A stretch of DNA of 64,000 nucleotides, taken from positions 372,001 through 436,000 of the forward strand of contig NZ_JAUKWQ010000001.1 in the NCBI RefSeq assembly GCF_030504645.1, in the 5' to 3' direction. The notes under the pieces are model-generated. The model had not been told where the DNA came from. It worked only from the letters and a program-made list of their open reading frames with translations, and made no database searches. Position 1 is the first letter of the stretch, and each line of letters opens with the position of its first letter. The position numbers and the translations under genes are program-made. Of the stretch, positions 18,937 through 27,646 are shown in pieces. Source of the DNA: Rhizobium oryzicola. Its GTDB lineage: Bacteria > Pseudomonadota > Alphaproteobacteria > Rhizobiales > Rhizobiaceae.

Positions 18937-20110
18937 ACCAGCGTTCGATAAACAGCAGGTAGATTTCCGTCAGCGCTTCGAGATCGGCCACGGCAACGCG
19001 CTCATCCACCATATGCATGGTCTGGCCCACCAGCCCAAATTCCACCACGGGGCAGTAGTCCTTGATGAAGCGGGCGTCCGATGTACCGCCGGTGGTGGAA
19101 AGGGCGGGCACGCGGCCGGTCTTGGCCTCGATGGCGGATGACAGGGACGATATCAGCGCATCGTCGCGGGTGAGAAACACATGGCTTGGACGTTCCGACC
19201 ACTTGATCTCGTAGCGTATCGGTGCACGGCCGGGACGCAGCGTTTCATCGGCCGCTGCGGCATCCAGGCGCCGGATCAGTTCCGCCTGCAGGCTGTCGGC
19301 GCTCCAGGTGTCGTTGAAGCGCACGTTGAAGGCAAAGCTCGCCTTGGCGGCAATCACATTGGTGGCCGCATTGCCGGTATCGATGGAGGTGACCTCCAGA
19401 TTGGTCGGCGGGAATTCTGCCGTGCCGGCATCGAGTGGCGGGTGCATCAGAGCTTGCGCCATCACCGCGACGCTGCGCAGCGGATTGTCGGCCAGATGTG
19501 GATAGGCCACATGGCCCTGCACGCCATGCACGGTCACAAAGCCGGAGACGGAACCGCGGCGGCCGATCTTGATCATGTCGCCCAGCGCATTCGGGTTGGT
19601 GGGCTCGCCCACCAGGCAGGCATCCCAGCGCTCGCCCTTGGCGGCAGCCCATTCCAGAAGCTTCACGGTGCCGTTTATGGCGGGACCTTCCTCATCACCG
19701 GTGATGAGGAAGGAGACCGAACCCTTCGGCTTGCCGTGCTTTTGGATGTAGCGGGCAATCGCCGCCGCGAAGCAGGCAATGCCGCCCTTCATGTCGACCG
19801 CGCCGCGACCGAACATCACGCCGTCCTCGATGGCGGCGCTGAAGGGCGGATGCGTCCAGGCCGCTTCGTCACCCACAGGCACTACGTCTGTATGCCCCGC
19901 AAACATCAGATGCGGGCCCTCTGCCCCAAGACGGGCATAGAGGTTTTCGATATCGGGCGTTCCCGCTTCCGTCGCGGTCACGCGCTCCACGGCAAAACCC
20001 AGCGGCGACAACAGTGCCTCAAGCGCGGTCAGTGCCCCGCCTTCCGCCGGGGTGACGGAGGGGCAGCGGATGAGCGCCTGGAGGTTCGAAACGGGATCGA
20101 TGCAGGACAT
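18914..20110 (-). CDS. dapE: Succinyl-diaminopimelate desuccinylase DapE
   Basis: A 398-residue M20-family di-zinc hydrolase of the lysine/meso-diaminopimelate pathway. Metal-site motifs are GHTDVVP, GRGAVDMKGG and TGDEEGPAINGT. A dimerisation domain follows, and the C-terminal STTGGTSDARFI loop is DapE-specific. It lies 17 bases after dapD, which supplies the upstream succinylation step. Confidence 0.96.
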   Translation of the reverse strand: MSCIDPVSNLQALIRCPSVTPAEGGALTALEALLSPLGFAVERVTATEAGTPDIENLYARLGAEGPHLMFAGHTDVVPVGDEAAWTHPPFSAAIEDGVMFGRGAVDMKGGIACFAAAIARYIQKHGKPKGSVSFLITGDEEGPAINGTVKLLEWAAAKGERWDACLVGEPTNPNALGDMIKIGRRGSVSGFVTVHGVQGHVAYPHLADNPLRSVAVMAQALMHPPLDAGTAEFPPTNLEVTSIDTGNAATNVIAAKASFAFNVRFNDTWSADSLQAELIRRLDAAAADETLRPGRAPIRYEIKWSERPSHVFLTRDDALISSLSSAIEAKTGRVPALSTTGGTSDARFIKDYCPVVEFGLVGQTMHMVDERVAVADLEALTEIYLLFIERWFADAAAR

Positions 20111-20127
20111 GTGTATCGGGCTTTCGC

Positions 20128-20997
20128 TCAGTCGCGCAGCAGTTCGTTGATGCCGGTCTTGGAGCGGGTCTGTTCATCGACGCGCTTGACGATGACGGCG
20201 CAGTAGAGATGCGGTGCCGGCAAGCCATTGCCCATGGTGGTCTTGGCAGATGGCATGGAGCCGGCGACGACGACGGAGTAGGGCGGCACTTCGCCATACA
20301 TGACTTCGCCGGTGGCGCGGTCAACGATCTTGGTGGACTTGCCGATATAGACGCCCATGCCGAGCACGGAGCCTTCGCGAATGATGCAGCCTTCGACCAC
20401 TTCCGAGCGGGCGCCGATGAAGCAGTTGTCTTCGATGATCGTGGGACCCGCCTGCAGCGGCTCCAGAACGCCGCCAATGCCGACGCCGCCGGAGAGGTGA
20501 ACATTGGCACCGATCTGTGCGCAGGAGCCGACGGTCGCCCAAGTATCGACCATGGTGTTTTCGCCCACATAGGCGCCAAGGTTGACGAAGGACGGCATCA
20601 GCACGACGCCCTTGGAAACATAGGCCGAGTGGCGAACGACAGCGTTCGGTACGGCACGGAAGCCCGCTGCACGGAACTGGTTCTCACCCCAGCCCTCGAA
20701 CTTGGAGGGAACCTTATCCCACCAGGTGGAAGCGCCAGGACCACCCTTCACCACTTCCATATCGTTCAGACGGAAGGAAAGCAGCACGGCCTTCTTCAGC
20801 CACTGGTGAACGGTCCATGCGCCATCCTCGCCACGCGTTGCGACACGCAGAGAGCCGCTGTCGAGCAGGTTCAGCGCCTCGTCCACGGCGTCGCGGATCT
20901 CGCCCTTGGTGGAGATGTTGACGCTGTCACGTTCGTCGAAAGCCTTTTCGATGATGGCTTCGAGGGAAGAGAAATCCTTGCTCGCGGGGGTGGTCAT
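20128..20997 (-). CDS. dapD: 2,3,4,5-tetrahydropyridine-2,6-dicarboxylate N-succinyltransferase DapD
   Basis: A 289-residue left-handed beta-helix transferase. Hexapeptide repeats run through [21 protein letters not shown] and [28 protein letters not shown]. It succinylates tetrahydrodipicolinate. The frame is open to 21099, but ATG 20997 has AAGGA six bases upstream and matches the family start. It leads the dapD-dapE-paralogue operon. Confidence 0.95.
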   Translation of the reverse strand: MTTPASKDFSSLEAIIEKAFDERDSVNISTKGEIRDAVDEALNLLDSGSLRVATRGEDGAWTVHQWLKKAVLLSFRLNDMEVVKGGPGASTWWDKVPSKFEGWGENQFRAAGFRAVPNAVVRHSAYVSKGVVLMPSFVNLGAYVGENTMVDTWATVGSCAQIGANVHLSGGVGIGGVLEPLQAGPTIIEDNCFIGARSEVVEGCIIREGSVLGMGVYIGKSTKIVDRATGEVMYGEVPPYSVVVAGSMPSAKTTMGNGLPAPHLYCAVIVKRVDEQTRSKTGINELLRD

Positions 20998-21239
20998 GGG
21001 AAATCCTTGGCTGTCACATGGATCGTGATGAGGTAAAGGCGGTCTACCGGCTGGCAAAATCGTGGCTTTTGCTCTATGCGACGACCAGTCAAGCGTCAAT
21101 GTGATTTGGCGTCTTCCCGACTATTTGGCGGCGATCACGATGCCGCGAAACATACGAATTTGTTCCACGTATTTCCTCTCCGTAAAGCCCGGCCGGGTTA
21201 TGGAGATGGATCGGTATTTTCGATAGCGAAGGATGGACC

Positions 21240-22112
21240 ATGGCTGGAAAGCGCGATGATCTGAGACGCAAGAGCGGCGTGTGGGATCCCTTGAAGGACA
21301 GTTCCGTCGACAAGCTTCGCGCTCGCGCCATTCCGAAGACGCCGCAGACGGATTCCCCCTCTTATCGCCTCGCTTATGCGGATGACGACTTCCTGTGCCG
21401 GGATGAGTTGCGCCCGGTGCGCCTGCAGCTGGAACTGCTGAAGCCCGAGATGATCCTGACCGAAAAGGGCATCAAGTCCACGGTGGTGCTGTTCGGCGGC
21501 GCGCGCATTCCCGCACCCGGTGTGGAGCCCTGGGCGGCCCGCAACGATGTGCAGCGCGAGAACCTGAAGCAGGCATCCATCTATTATGAGGAAGCGCAGA
21601 AGTTCGCGCGCCTCTGTGCTCGCCATTCGGCTCTGCACAACCATCATGAATTCGTGGTGGTCACCGGCGGTGGCCCGGGCGTGATGGAGGCCGGCAATCG
21701 TGGTGCGGCGGAAGAGGGCGCGCCGACGGTCGGGCTCAACATCCTGCTGCCGCATGAGCAGGCGCCGAACCAGTATGTGACGCCGGAGCTCAGCTTCAAC
21801 TTCCACTACTTCGCCATCCGCAAGATGCACTTTCTGATGCGCGCGCGCGCGATTGCCGTCTTCCCGGGCGGCTTCGGCACGCTGGACGAGATGTTCGAGG
21901 CGCTGACGCTGATCCAGACGCGCCGCATGGAGCGCATCCCCTTCATCCTGTTCGCCGAGGAATTCTGGCGCAAGATCATCGATTTCAACGCGCTGGCGGA
22001 TTTCGGCACGATCGCGCCCGAGGACATGGAACTGATCAACTTCGCGGAAACCGCCGAAGAAGCCTGGCAAGTGATCTCCGACTTCTACGACATGGAAAAA
22101 GCTCACTCCTGA
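21240..22112 (+). CDS. LOG-family protein (TIGR00730-like, putative nucleotide phosphoribohydrolase)
   Basis: A 290-residue Rossmann-like protein with the LOG motifs GGGPGVMEAGNRGA and PGGFGTLDE. Enzymes with these motifs cleave nucleoside 5'-monophosphates, including cytokinin precursors in plants and some plant-associated bacteria. The long N-terminal extension (about 90 residues) makes it larger than classic LOG. AAGGA lies six bases before the ATG. Substrate specificity cannot be assigned. Confidence 0.8.
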   Translation: MAGKRDDLRRKSGVWDPLKDSSVDKLRARAIPKTPQTDSPSYRLAYADDDFLCRDELRPVRLQLELLKPEMILTEKGIKSTVVLFGGARIPAPGVEPWAARNDVQRENLKQASIYYEEAQKFARLCARHSALHNHHEFVVVTGGGPGVMEAGNRGAAEEGAPTVGLNILLPHEQAPNQYVTPELSFNFHYFAIRKMHFLMRARAIAVFPGGFGTLDEMFEALTLIQTRRMERIPFILFAEEFWRKIIDFNALADFGTIAPEDMELINFAETAEEAWQVISDFYDMEKAHS

Positions 22113-22132
22113 GGCGGCAGGAGCGAGCTTTT
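22097..22132 (+). terminator. Terminator overlapping the LOG-family stop codon
   Basis: AAAAGCTC-A-CTCCTG (22097-22111) pairs with CAGGAG-C-GAGCTTTT (22118-22132) around AGGCGG. It is a long stem with one internal mismatch and a terminal T run. The stop codon (22110-22112) lies inside the stem. Confidence 0.75.
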
Positions 22133-22172
22133 CATGGACCCTTCGATAGGCGGTCGAAGGGGCGGGTAACGA

Positions 22173-22790
22173 CTAGAACGGGCCGTTCGGCAGGTCGTCG
22201 ATGCTGATCACGCCGTCCTTGTTGCGGTCCATCCGCGTGAACAGCTTGTCGACGGCAGCGCTGGCTTCCGCCTTGCTGATCTGGCCGTTTTCATCGGTAT
22301 CGATCATGCGGAAGATGCGATTACCCATCAATCCGGGGCCTTTATGGCCAGGGCCCATGCGGTCTGGACCCATGCCATTGCGAGGGCCATGCGGGCCTTT
22401 GTGATCGGGGCCCTTTCCGTCAGGACCTTTACCATCCGGCCCGGGCGGCGGCGCATCGGCGCGGGCCTCCTTCATCTTGCTGCGCCATTCTTCCATCTTG
22501 GTCTTCTGGTAGGCGCGCAATTCGCCAGGCGTGATCGAGCCATCCTTGTTGGCATCAATCTGCGAGAAGAGGTTCTCTTCCCAGGCAACCAGTTCATCCT
22601 TGGTGATCTTGCCGTCCTTGTTGGCATCGGCATTCTTCAGGAGATAGATGAACATGCGGTCCATCATCATGGCGCGCTCCGGGCCGGGGCGCGGGCCGTG
22701 ACGATCAGGTGCGGCATAGCTTGCAGGTGCAGCAGCGCCCATCAAAAGCGTCGCGCCAAGAGCGGCCAGTGCGAACTTCTTGCCATTCAT
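22173..22790 (-). CDS. Exported four-EF-hand protein
   Basis: A 205-residue protein with a signal peptide (about 1-26, cleavage near SYA-APD). It has four canonical calcium-binding loops: residues 55-66 (DANKDGKITKDE), 79-90, 164-175 and 188-199. The two EF pairs are joined by a Gly/Pro/Asp/Lys-rich low-complexity linker (about 117-152) built from GPDGK/GPDHK/GPGHK units. A periplasmic calcium sensor or buffer is likely; the partner is unknown. Confidence 0.85.
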   Translation of the reverse strand: MNGKKFALAALGATLLMGAAAPASYAAPDRHGPRPGPERAMMMDRMFIYLLKNADANKDGKITKDELVAWEENLFSQIDANKDGSITPGELRAYQKTKMEEWRSKMKEARADAPPPGPDGKGPDGKGPDHKGPHGPRNGMGPDRMGPGHKGPGLMGNRIFRMIDTDENGQISKAEASAAVDKLFTRMDRNKDGVISIDDLPNGPF

Positions 22791-22903
22791 GAATGGTGTT
22801 TCCTCTTTGTGTTGAACACAGGGACAACTTAGGTCTCTGTGACAAGGAGGACCACTTAAACATCCGTAAGGCAGGATGAAACTTTGGTAAGTTTGGGCGA
22901 TCG

Positions 22904-23626
22904 TCAGCCTTTCAGCGGCTGCAGGAAAGCGGTGAGATCATCGGTGATGTAGTCGATATGGGCGTCCTCATCCGTGGCCTTTTCCCATCGTTCGATCACC
23001 ACGTCACCGAGATTGCGGGGCACGATCAGCACGGTTTTCATGCCGAGCGCCTTTGGCGCCACCAGATTGCGCGGCAGATCCTCGAACATCGCCGCATGCG
23101 CCGTATTGATGCCCTTGAGGCTGACGAACTTGTCGTAGGTTTCGCCCGCTGGCTTCGGCAGGTAATCGGCGGCGACGATGTCGAAGATGTCTTCGAAATG
23201 ATCGAGAATGCCAAGCGCGCGGGCTGCCTTTTCCGCATGCGCCACGGTGCCGTTGGTCAAAATGAACTTGCGCCCGGGCAGCGCCTTGATGGCATCGCCC
23301 AGCTCCGGGTGCGGAAGAAGCGCCGCGTAATCGATGGCATGCGCCTTTTCCAGGAAGGCATTGGGATCGACGCCGTTATGGACCATCAGGCCACGCAGCG
23401 TGGTGCCATGCTCATGGTAGTAGCGCTTTTGCAGCGCGCGGGCCTCGTCCGGCTCCATCTGCAAGAGATCAGCCACGAAGGCGGTCATGTTCTTGTCGAT
23501 CTGCGCGAACAGGTTCACGTGATGCGGATAGAGCGTGTTGTCGAGATCGAAGACCCATTCATGGACATGGGCGAATTCGTCGGCGGGCGCGGATGAGATG
23601 AGCTGTGGCATGAGTGGTTTATGCAC
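22904..23626 (-). CDS. HAD-family pyrimidine 5'-nucleotidase
   Basis: A 240-residue HAD hydrolase. Motif I is DLDNTLYP, motif II is ILTNGT, the lysine is in KPAGETYDKF and motif III is AMFEDLPRN. This pattern matches the SDT1/PPN-type pyrimidine nucleotidase subfamily. The Met at 23611 is an alternative start. argB lies upstream on the same strand but a terminator separates them. The nucleotide preference is inferred from the family. Confidence 0.85.
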   Translation of the reverse strand: MHKPLMPQLISSAPADEFAHVHEWVFDLDNTLYPHHVNLFAQIDKNMTAFVADLLQMEPDEARALQKRYYHEHGTTLRGLMVHNGVDPNAFLEKAHAIDYAALLPHPELGDAIKALPGRKFILTNGTVAHAEKAARALGILDHFEDIFDIVAADYLPKPAGETYDKFVSLKGINTAHAAMFEDLPRNLVAPKALGMKTVLIVPRNLGDVVIERWEKATDEDAHIDYITDDLTAFLQPLKG

Positions 23627-23674
23627 GTGTTGCGCGGCAAAGGGAAGGCATGCCGCAGGAGATGCCCAAAAATG

Positions 23675-23702
23675 AAAATGCCCGCCGGTGAGCGGGCATT
23701 TT
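23675..23702 (-). terminator. Terminator downstream of argB
   Basis: A perfect 11-bp stem pairs AAAATGCCCGC (23675-23685) with GCGGGCATTTT (23692-23702) around a CGGTGA loop. It is symmetric enough to work in either direction. It lies 18 bases after the argB stop. Confidence 0.85.
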
Positions 23703-23719
23703 GAAAGGCTGTCTGGCGA

Positions 23720-24604
23720 TCAGGGAACGATCAGCGTGCCCGCACCTTCTGCGAAGATTTCCAGCAGAACCGAATGGGCGACCTTGCCGTTGAGGATGAC
23801 CACGCCCTGGACGCCGGCCTTGATCGCCTCGATGCACGTCTCGACCTTGGGGATCATGCCGCCGGAGATCGTTCCGTCCTTGATGAGAGCCTCTGCCTGG
23901 GCGACGGAGAGTTCCTTGATCAGGTTCTTGTTCTTGTCGAGAACGCCGGGAACGTCCGTCAGGAACAGCAGGCGGTCGGCCCGCAGCGCGCCGGCAATGG
24001 CACCCGCAAACGTGTCGGCATTGATGTTGTAGGTCGCGCCGTCGCGGCCGGGCGCCACCGGTGCAATGACCGGGATCATTTCCGACTTTGCCAGCAGGTC
24101 GAGAAGCGTGCGGTCGACTTCGACGATCTCGCCGACGAAGCCGAGGTCCAGCACGCGCTCGATGTTCGAATCCGGGTCGATGACCGTCTTCTTCGCCTTC
24201 TCGGCGAAGACCATGTTGCCATCCTTGCCGCACAGGCCGATCGCCCATTCGCCGGTCTGGTTGATGAGTGCCACGATCTCCTTGTTGATGGAGCCAGCAA
24301 GAACCATTTCGACGATCTCAACGGTCTTCGCATCGGTGACGCGAAGGCCGCCTTCGAACTTTGATTCGATGCCCATTCGCGTCAGCATCGCAGCAATCTG
24401 CGGGCCGCCGCCATGGACCACGATCGGGTTGATGCCGGACTGCTTCAGAAGGGCGATGTCTTCAGCGAATGCCTTACCGAGATCGGAGTCGCCCATGGCA
24501 TGGCCGCCATACTTCACGACGATCGTCTTGTTCTCGTATTTCTGCATATAGGGCAAAGCCTGCGTCAGCAGACGGGCTTGCATTTCGCTTTCGGATGGAG
24601 ACAT
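23720..24604 (-). CDS. argB: Acetylglutamate kinase ArgB
   Basis: A 294-residue amino-acid kinase of arginine biosynthesis that phosphorylates N-acetylglutamate. It shows [26 protein letters not shown], the substrate block [15 protein letters not shown] and [12 protein letters not shown]. The length is typical for alphaproteobacteria. It is followed by a strong terminator. Confidence 0.97.
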   Translation of the reverse strand: MSPSESEMQARLLTQALPYMQKYENKTIVVKYGGHAMGDSDLGKAFAEDIALLKQSGINPIVVHGGGPQIAAMLTRMGIESKFEGGLRVTDAKTVEIVEMVLAGSINKEIVALINQTGEWAIGLCGKDGNMVFAEKAKKTVIDPDSNIERVLDLGFVGEIVEVDRTLLDLLAKSEMIPVIAPVAPGRDGATYNINADTFAGAIAGALRADRLLFLTDVPGVLDKNKNLIKELSVAQAEALIKDGTISGGMIPKVETCIEAIKAGVQGVVILNGKVAHSVLLEIFAEGAGTLIVP

Positions 24605-24739
24605 CGATTAAACCTCTGAAGCTGGGTGCGGCCTTGTAACCCATGTTTTTGACGGTGAAAATAATCCAGCGGCAAGAAAACAGCGTAACCCGTTCAGGCA
24701 AAAGCATGACAACGCCGCATGATGCGCGTCAGGAGGAGC

Positions 24740-25288
24740 ATGACCGCCGCCCACGAGGAATTCTCCGCCCTGATCTCGAAAGTGGCGCTTCGCGATCGTG
24801 CCGCCTTCAACAGGCTATATTCTCTGGCTGCACCGAAACTTTTCGGCATCTGCCTTCGTATCTTGAAGGACAGAACCGATGCGGAGGATGCCTTGCAGGA
24901 GGTCTTCATCAAGGTTTGGCATGGGGCGGAGCGGTTTTCCGCAAGCCATACCAGCGCTTACCCCTGGCTGTGCGCCGTGGCGCGCAACCATTCCATCGAT
25001 CTCTTGCGTTCGCGCAAACCGGTGACTGAGGTTTTGGGTGATGATGGCCATGACATCGCCGATGCGACACTCGGTCCCGAAGAGGCCAGTCTTTTGCAAA
25101 GCGAGGGCCGGCGCATTGACAGGTGCATGCAGGAATTGGATTCTGAGCGTGCGCTGGCAGTGAAAAAAGCTTATGTGGAAGGCCTGAGCTATCAGGAACT
25201 GGCGGAGCATCATGGCGTCCCGCTGAATACGATGCGAACCTGGTTGCGGCGTAGTCTTTTGAAATTGAGAGAGTGCATGGATCGATGA
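24740..25288 (+). CDS. ECF-type RNA polymerase sigma factor
   Basis: A 182-residue sigma factor. Region 2 contains RLYSLAAPKLFGICLRILKDRTDAEDALQEVFIKVW, and region 4 contains LAEHHGVPLNTMRTWLRRSLLKLREC. It lacks regions 1 and 3, as ECF sigmas do. I chose ATG 24740, which has AGGAGG upstream, over 24719. The stop overlaps the anti-sigma start (ATGA), so the pair is coupled. It diverges from argB. Confidence 0.92.
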   Translation: MTAAHEEFSALISKVALRDRAAFNRLYSLAAPKLFGICLRILKDRTDAEDALQEVFIKVWHGAERFSASHTSAYPWLCAVARNHSIDLLRSRKPVTEVLGDDGHDIADATLGPEEASLLQSEGRRIDRCMQELDSERALAVKKAYVEGLSYQELAEHHGVPLNTMRTWLRRSLLKLRECMDR

Positions 25289-26028
25289 CGACCCCCGGTC
25301 AAAGCGAAGGCGATCGCGCCCGAGACGAAGTGCTTGCTGGCGAATATGTGCTGGGCGTTCTGTCGGCGCCCAAGCGCGTCGAGGTGGAAGAGCGTATTCG
25401 CCGCGATCGCCAGTTCGCGCTGATCGTGCGCCGCTGGGAGCAGAACCTGTCCTCGCTCAACGAGGAATATGAAATCGTCGCGCCGCCCAGCCTCGTGCTG
25501 CCCCTGATCGAGGCGCGCCTGTTTGGTGAGGCGCAATCGCGAACATCCCGTCCGCTGGCGCAGCAACTCTGGACGTCTCTGGCCCTCTGGCGCGGCGTGG
25601 CGCTCGCCTCGATCTTTCTGCTCGGCGGCACGCTTTTCTTTACCTCACAGCAGCAGGAGGCAAGGCCCGTCGCTGGTGGTCCTTCCCTTGTCGCGGATCT
25701 TTCGCCGCAGCCGGGCATCGGTACGGCTGCCATGACGCTGGCCGCCCGCTATGACCGTACCAGCGGCCGCCTGAGCCTGACGCCCGTTGCAGCCGGTGCC
25801 GCCGACCAGCATTCTCTGGAGCTCTGGATGATCAAGGGCAATGATCCCGCGGTATCCCTGGGCATTCTTCCCGCTGATGGGCAAGGCTCCGTCACGATAC
25901 CGGACAAGGTCCGTCCGCAACTTTCGGAAGGCGTGACCCTTGCTGTGAGCCTCGAGCCGTATGGCGGTTCGCCGACCGGCTCCGCCACCGGGCCAATCCT
26001 CGCCGTCGGTCGCACCCGCGCGCGTTAA
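25285..26028 (+). CDS. Anti-sigma factor, RskA-like, single-pass membrane
   Basis: A 247-residue protein. The cytoplasmic anti-sigma domain (about 1-80; VLAGEYVLGVLSAPKRVEVEERI) is of the RskA/ChrR type. One membrane helix follows (about 95-115, LWRGVALASIFLLGGTLFF), then an extracytoplasmic RskA domain (SLELWMIKGNDPAVSLGILP). It would hold the adjacent sigma factor at the membrane until a signal triggers release. The signal is unknown. Confidence 0.88.
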   Translation: MTTPGQSEGDRARDEVLAGEYVLGVLSAPKRVEVEERIRRDRQFALIVRRWEQNLSSLNEEYEIVAPPSLVLPLIEARLFGEAQSRTSRPLAQQLWTSLALWRGVALASIFLLGGTLFFTSQQQEARPVAGGPSLVADLSPQPGIGTAAMTLAARYDRTSGRLSLTPVAAGAADQHSLELWMIKGNDPAVSLGILPADGQGSVTIPDKVRPQLSEGVTLAVSLEPYGGSPTGSATGPILAVGRTRAR

Positions 26029-26055
26029 AAAAATCAGAAAAAAATAGCGACAAGC

Positions 26056-26083
26056 TGAAACTCTTTTCCTCAAGCTTCCGTCT
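26056..26083 (+). promoter_or_regulatory. ECF-type promoter before the fasciclin gene
   Basis: TGAAAC (26056-26061), a 17-base spacer and CGTCT (26079-26083) fit the AAC / CGT pattern of ECF sigma promoters. It lies about 77 bases before the fasciclin start and just after the anti-sigma gene, so the neighbouring ECF factor is the natural candidate. No experimental support is available here. Confidence 0.5.
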
Positions 26084-26159
26084 CTTCTGATGTTCCCATG
26101 ACGAGGAACGACGGTTCGGGTCTCACCGCCGTCCATTGAAGACAATAGAGGAGAAGCCC

Positions 26160-26717
26160 ATGTTCAAGATCGCTATGCGCACAGTTGCCGTAGTCGCCGT
26201 TCTGGCTGCTGGAGGAGTTGCAGCTCAGGCCGCCAATCCGAAGGTCGGCGGCGCTGCCATGTACGAAAACAAGAACATCGTTGAAAATGCTGTCAACTCC
26301 AAGGATCACACGACGCTGGTCGCTGCAGTGAAGGCTGCCGGTCTCGTCGACACCCTCTCGGGCAAGGGCCCGTTCACCGTCTTCGCCCCCACCAATGAAG
26401 CCTTCGAAAAGCTGCCGAAGGGCACGGTCGAAACGCTTCTGAAGCCGGAAAACAAGGACAAGCTCACCAAGATCCTGACTTGCCATGTCGTGGCAGCCGA
26501 TGCCATGTCCACCGCCATTGCGAAGATGATCAAGGATGACGGCGGCACCCATGATGTGAAGACGGTAGGCGGCTGCATCCTGAAGGCCAAGCAGTCCATG
26601 GGCCACATTACCCTGACCGACGAAAACGGCGGTGTTGCCAAGGTGACGATTGCAGACGTCAAGCAGTCGAACGGCGTGATCCACGTCATCGACCACGTTC
26701 TGCTGCCGAAGAGCTAA
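26160..26717 (+). CDS. Exported fasciclin (FAS1) domain protein
   Basis: A 185-residue protein with a signal peptide (about 1-25, AQA-ANP) and one FAS1 domain. The H1 motif is FTVFAPTNEAFEKLP and the H2 end is VIHVIDHVLLPKS. Bacterial FAS1 proteins are secreted adhesion or stress proteins. The gene follows an ECF sigma/anti-sigma pair with an ECF-like promoter between them, an arrangement often seen for sigma targets. ATG 26160 is preceded by GGAG. Confidence 0.9.
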   Translation: MFKIAMRTVAVVAVLAAGGVAAQAANPKVGGAAMYENKNIVENAVNSKDHTTLVAAVKAAGLVDTLSGKGPFTVFAPTNEAFEKLPKGTVETLLKPENKDKLTKILTCHVVAADAMSTAIAKMIKDDGGTHDVKTVGGCILKAKQSMGHITLTDENGGVAKVTIADVKQSNGVIHVIDHVLLPKS

Positions 26718-26753
26718 TCCGGCCTTGCGGGTATTACGTAGATCTTAAGGCAC

Positions 26754-26791
26754 AGCAGGCCGTTGTTTCGTGTCCCCGGCAACGGCCTGCT
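26754..26791. repeat. Inverted repeat between the fasciclin gene and engB
   Basis: AGCAGGCCGTTG (26754-26765) and CAACGGCCTGCT (26780-26791) form a 12-bp perfect stem with a 14-base loop. It lies between two convergent genes. There is no T-tract, so it may be a factor-assisted terminator or a REP-like element. Confidence 0.6.
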
Positions 26792-26863
26792 CGACGGGCG
26801 CAGCCATCGCGCATCGTCAGCCGGCCTGGCGGCATCCGCTGCGTCCCCACACGAAGAAGACCG

Positions 26864-27535
26864 TCAGGCCGGTTTTCCCACCGTCGTTGCGATAGCGTAA
26901 CGCAGGGCGTCGAGCCCTTCAGCCTTCTCCGACGATGTGGCCAGAATTTCCGGATAGGCAGCCGGACGCTTCTTGATCTTATCCGCCGTTTCGGCAAGCA
27001 GCTTCGGAACAGCGGGCGCCTTGATCTTGTCCGTCTTGGTCAGCACGATCTGATAGGAAACAGCTGCCTTGTCGAGCAGGCTCAGGACCTCCTCGTCATT
27101 CTTCTTGATGCCGTGGCGGCTGTCGATCAGCACGTAGACGCGCCGGAGCGTCGCACGTCCGCGCAGGTAATCGAAGACGAGCTTGGTCCAGGCATCCACC
27201 TGTTCCTTGGGCGCCTGTGCGTAGCCGTAACCCGGCATGTCAACGATCGCCATGGGCGGCAAGTCATCACCTTCGCCGGAATAACCATCAGGGACGAAGT
27301 AGTTCAGTTCCTGCGTGCGGCCGGGCGTATTCGAGGTGCGTGCGAGTCCCTTCTGTCCGACCAAAGCATTGATCAGCGAGGACTTGCCCACGTTCGAGCG
27401 ACCGGCAAAGGCCACTTCCAACGGGCCTTCCGGCGGCAGAAACTTCATGGACGGCACGCCGCGGATGAAGATCCAGGGATTGCCGAAGAGGGAGCGGTCC
27501 CCCGTCTTGTCTGCTGTCGTCATGATCTGGCTCAT
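26864..27535 (-). CDS. engB: Ribosome biogenesis GTP-binding protein EngB (YsxC/YihA)
   Basis: A 223-residue GTPase needed for large-subunit assembly. The G motifs are G1 [11 protein letters not shown]2 TPGRTQ, G3 DMPGYGYA and G4 TKTDK. It follows yidC in the usual rhizobial order. The N-terminal 30 residues before the GTPase core are variable. Confidence 0.95.
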   Translation of the reverse strand: MSQIMTTADKTGDRSLFGNPWIFIRGVPSMKFLPPEGPLEVAFAGRSNVGKSSLINALVGQKGLARTSNTPGRTQELNYFVPDGYSGEGDDLPPMAIVDMPGYGYAQAPKEQVDAWTKLVFDYLRGRATLRRVYVLIDSRHGIKKNDEEVLSLLDKAAVSYQIVLTKTDKIKAPAVPKLLAETADKIKKRPAAYPEILATSSEKAEGLDALRYAIATTVGKPA

Positions 27536-27613
27536 TCTCTCGCTTGCGGCGTCACGGACGCTGCTGACGGTTCCGGTTCTGTCTCTTGATGTGCCGGATA
27601 ACCGACAAAATGA

Positions 27614-27637
27614 AAACCCCGGTCGGAGCCGGGGTTT
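27614..27637 (-). terminator. Terminator after yidC
   Basis: AAACCCCGG (27614-27622) and CCGGGGTTT (27629-27637) form a 9-bp stem around TCGGAG. On the minus strand it continues into a T-rich stretch. It ends the rpmH-rnpA-yidC transcript before engB. Confidence 0.85.
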
Positions 27638-27646
27638 CGCGAATTG

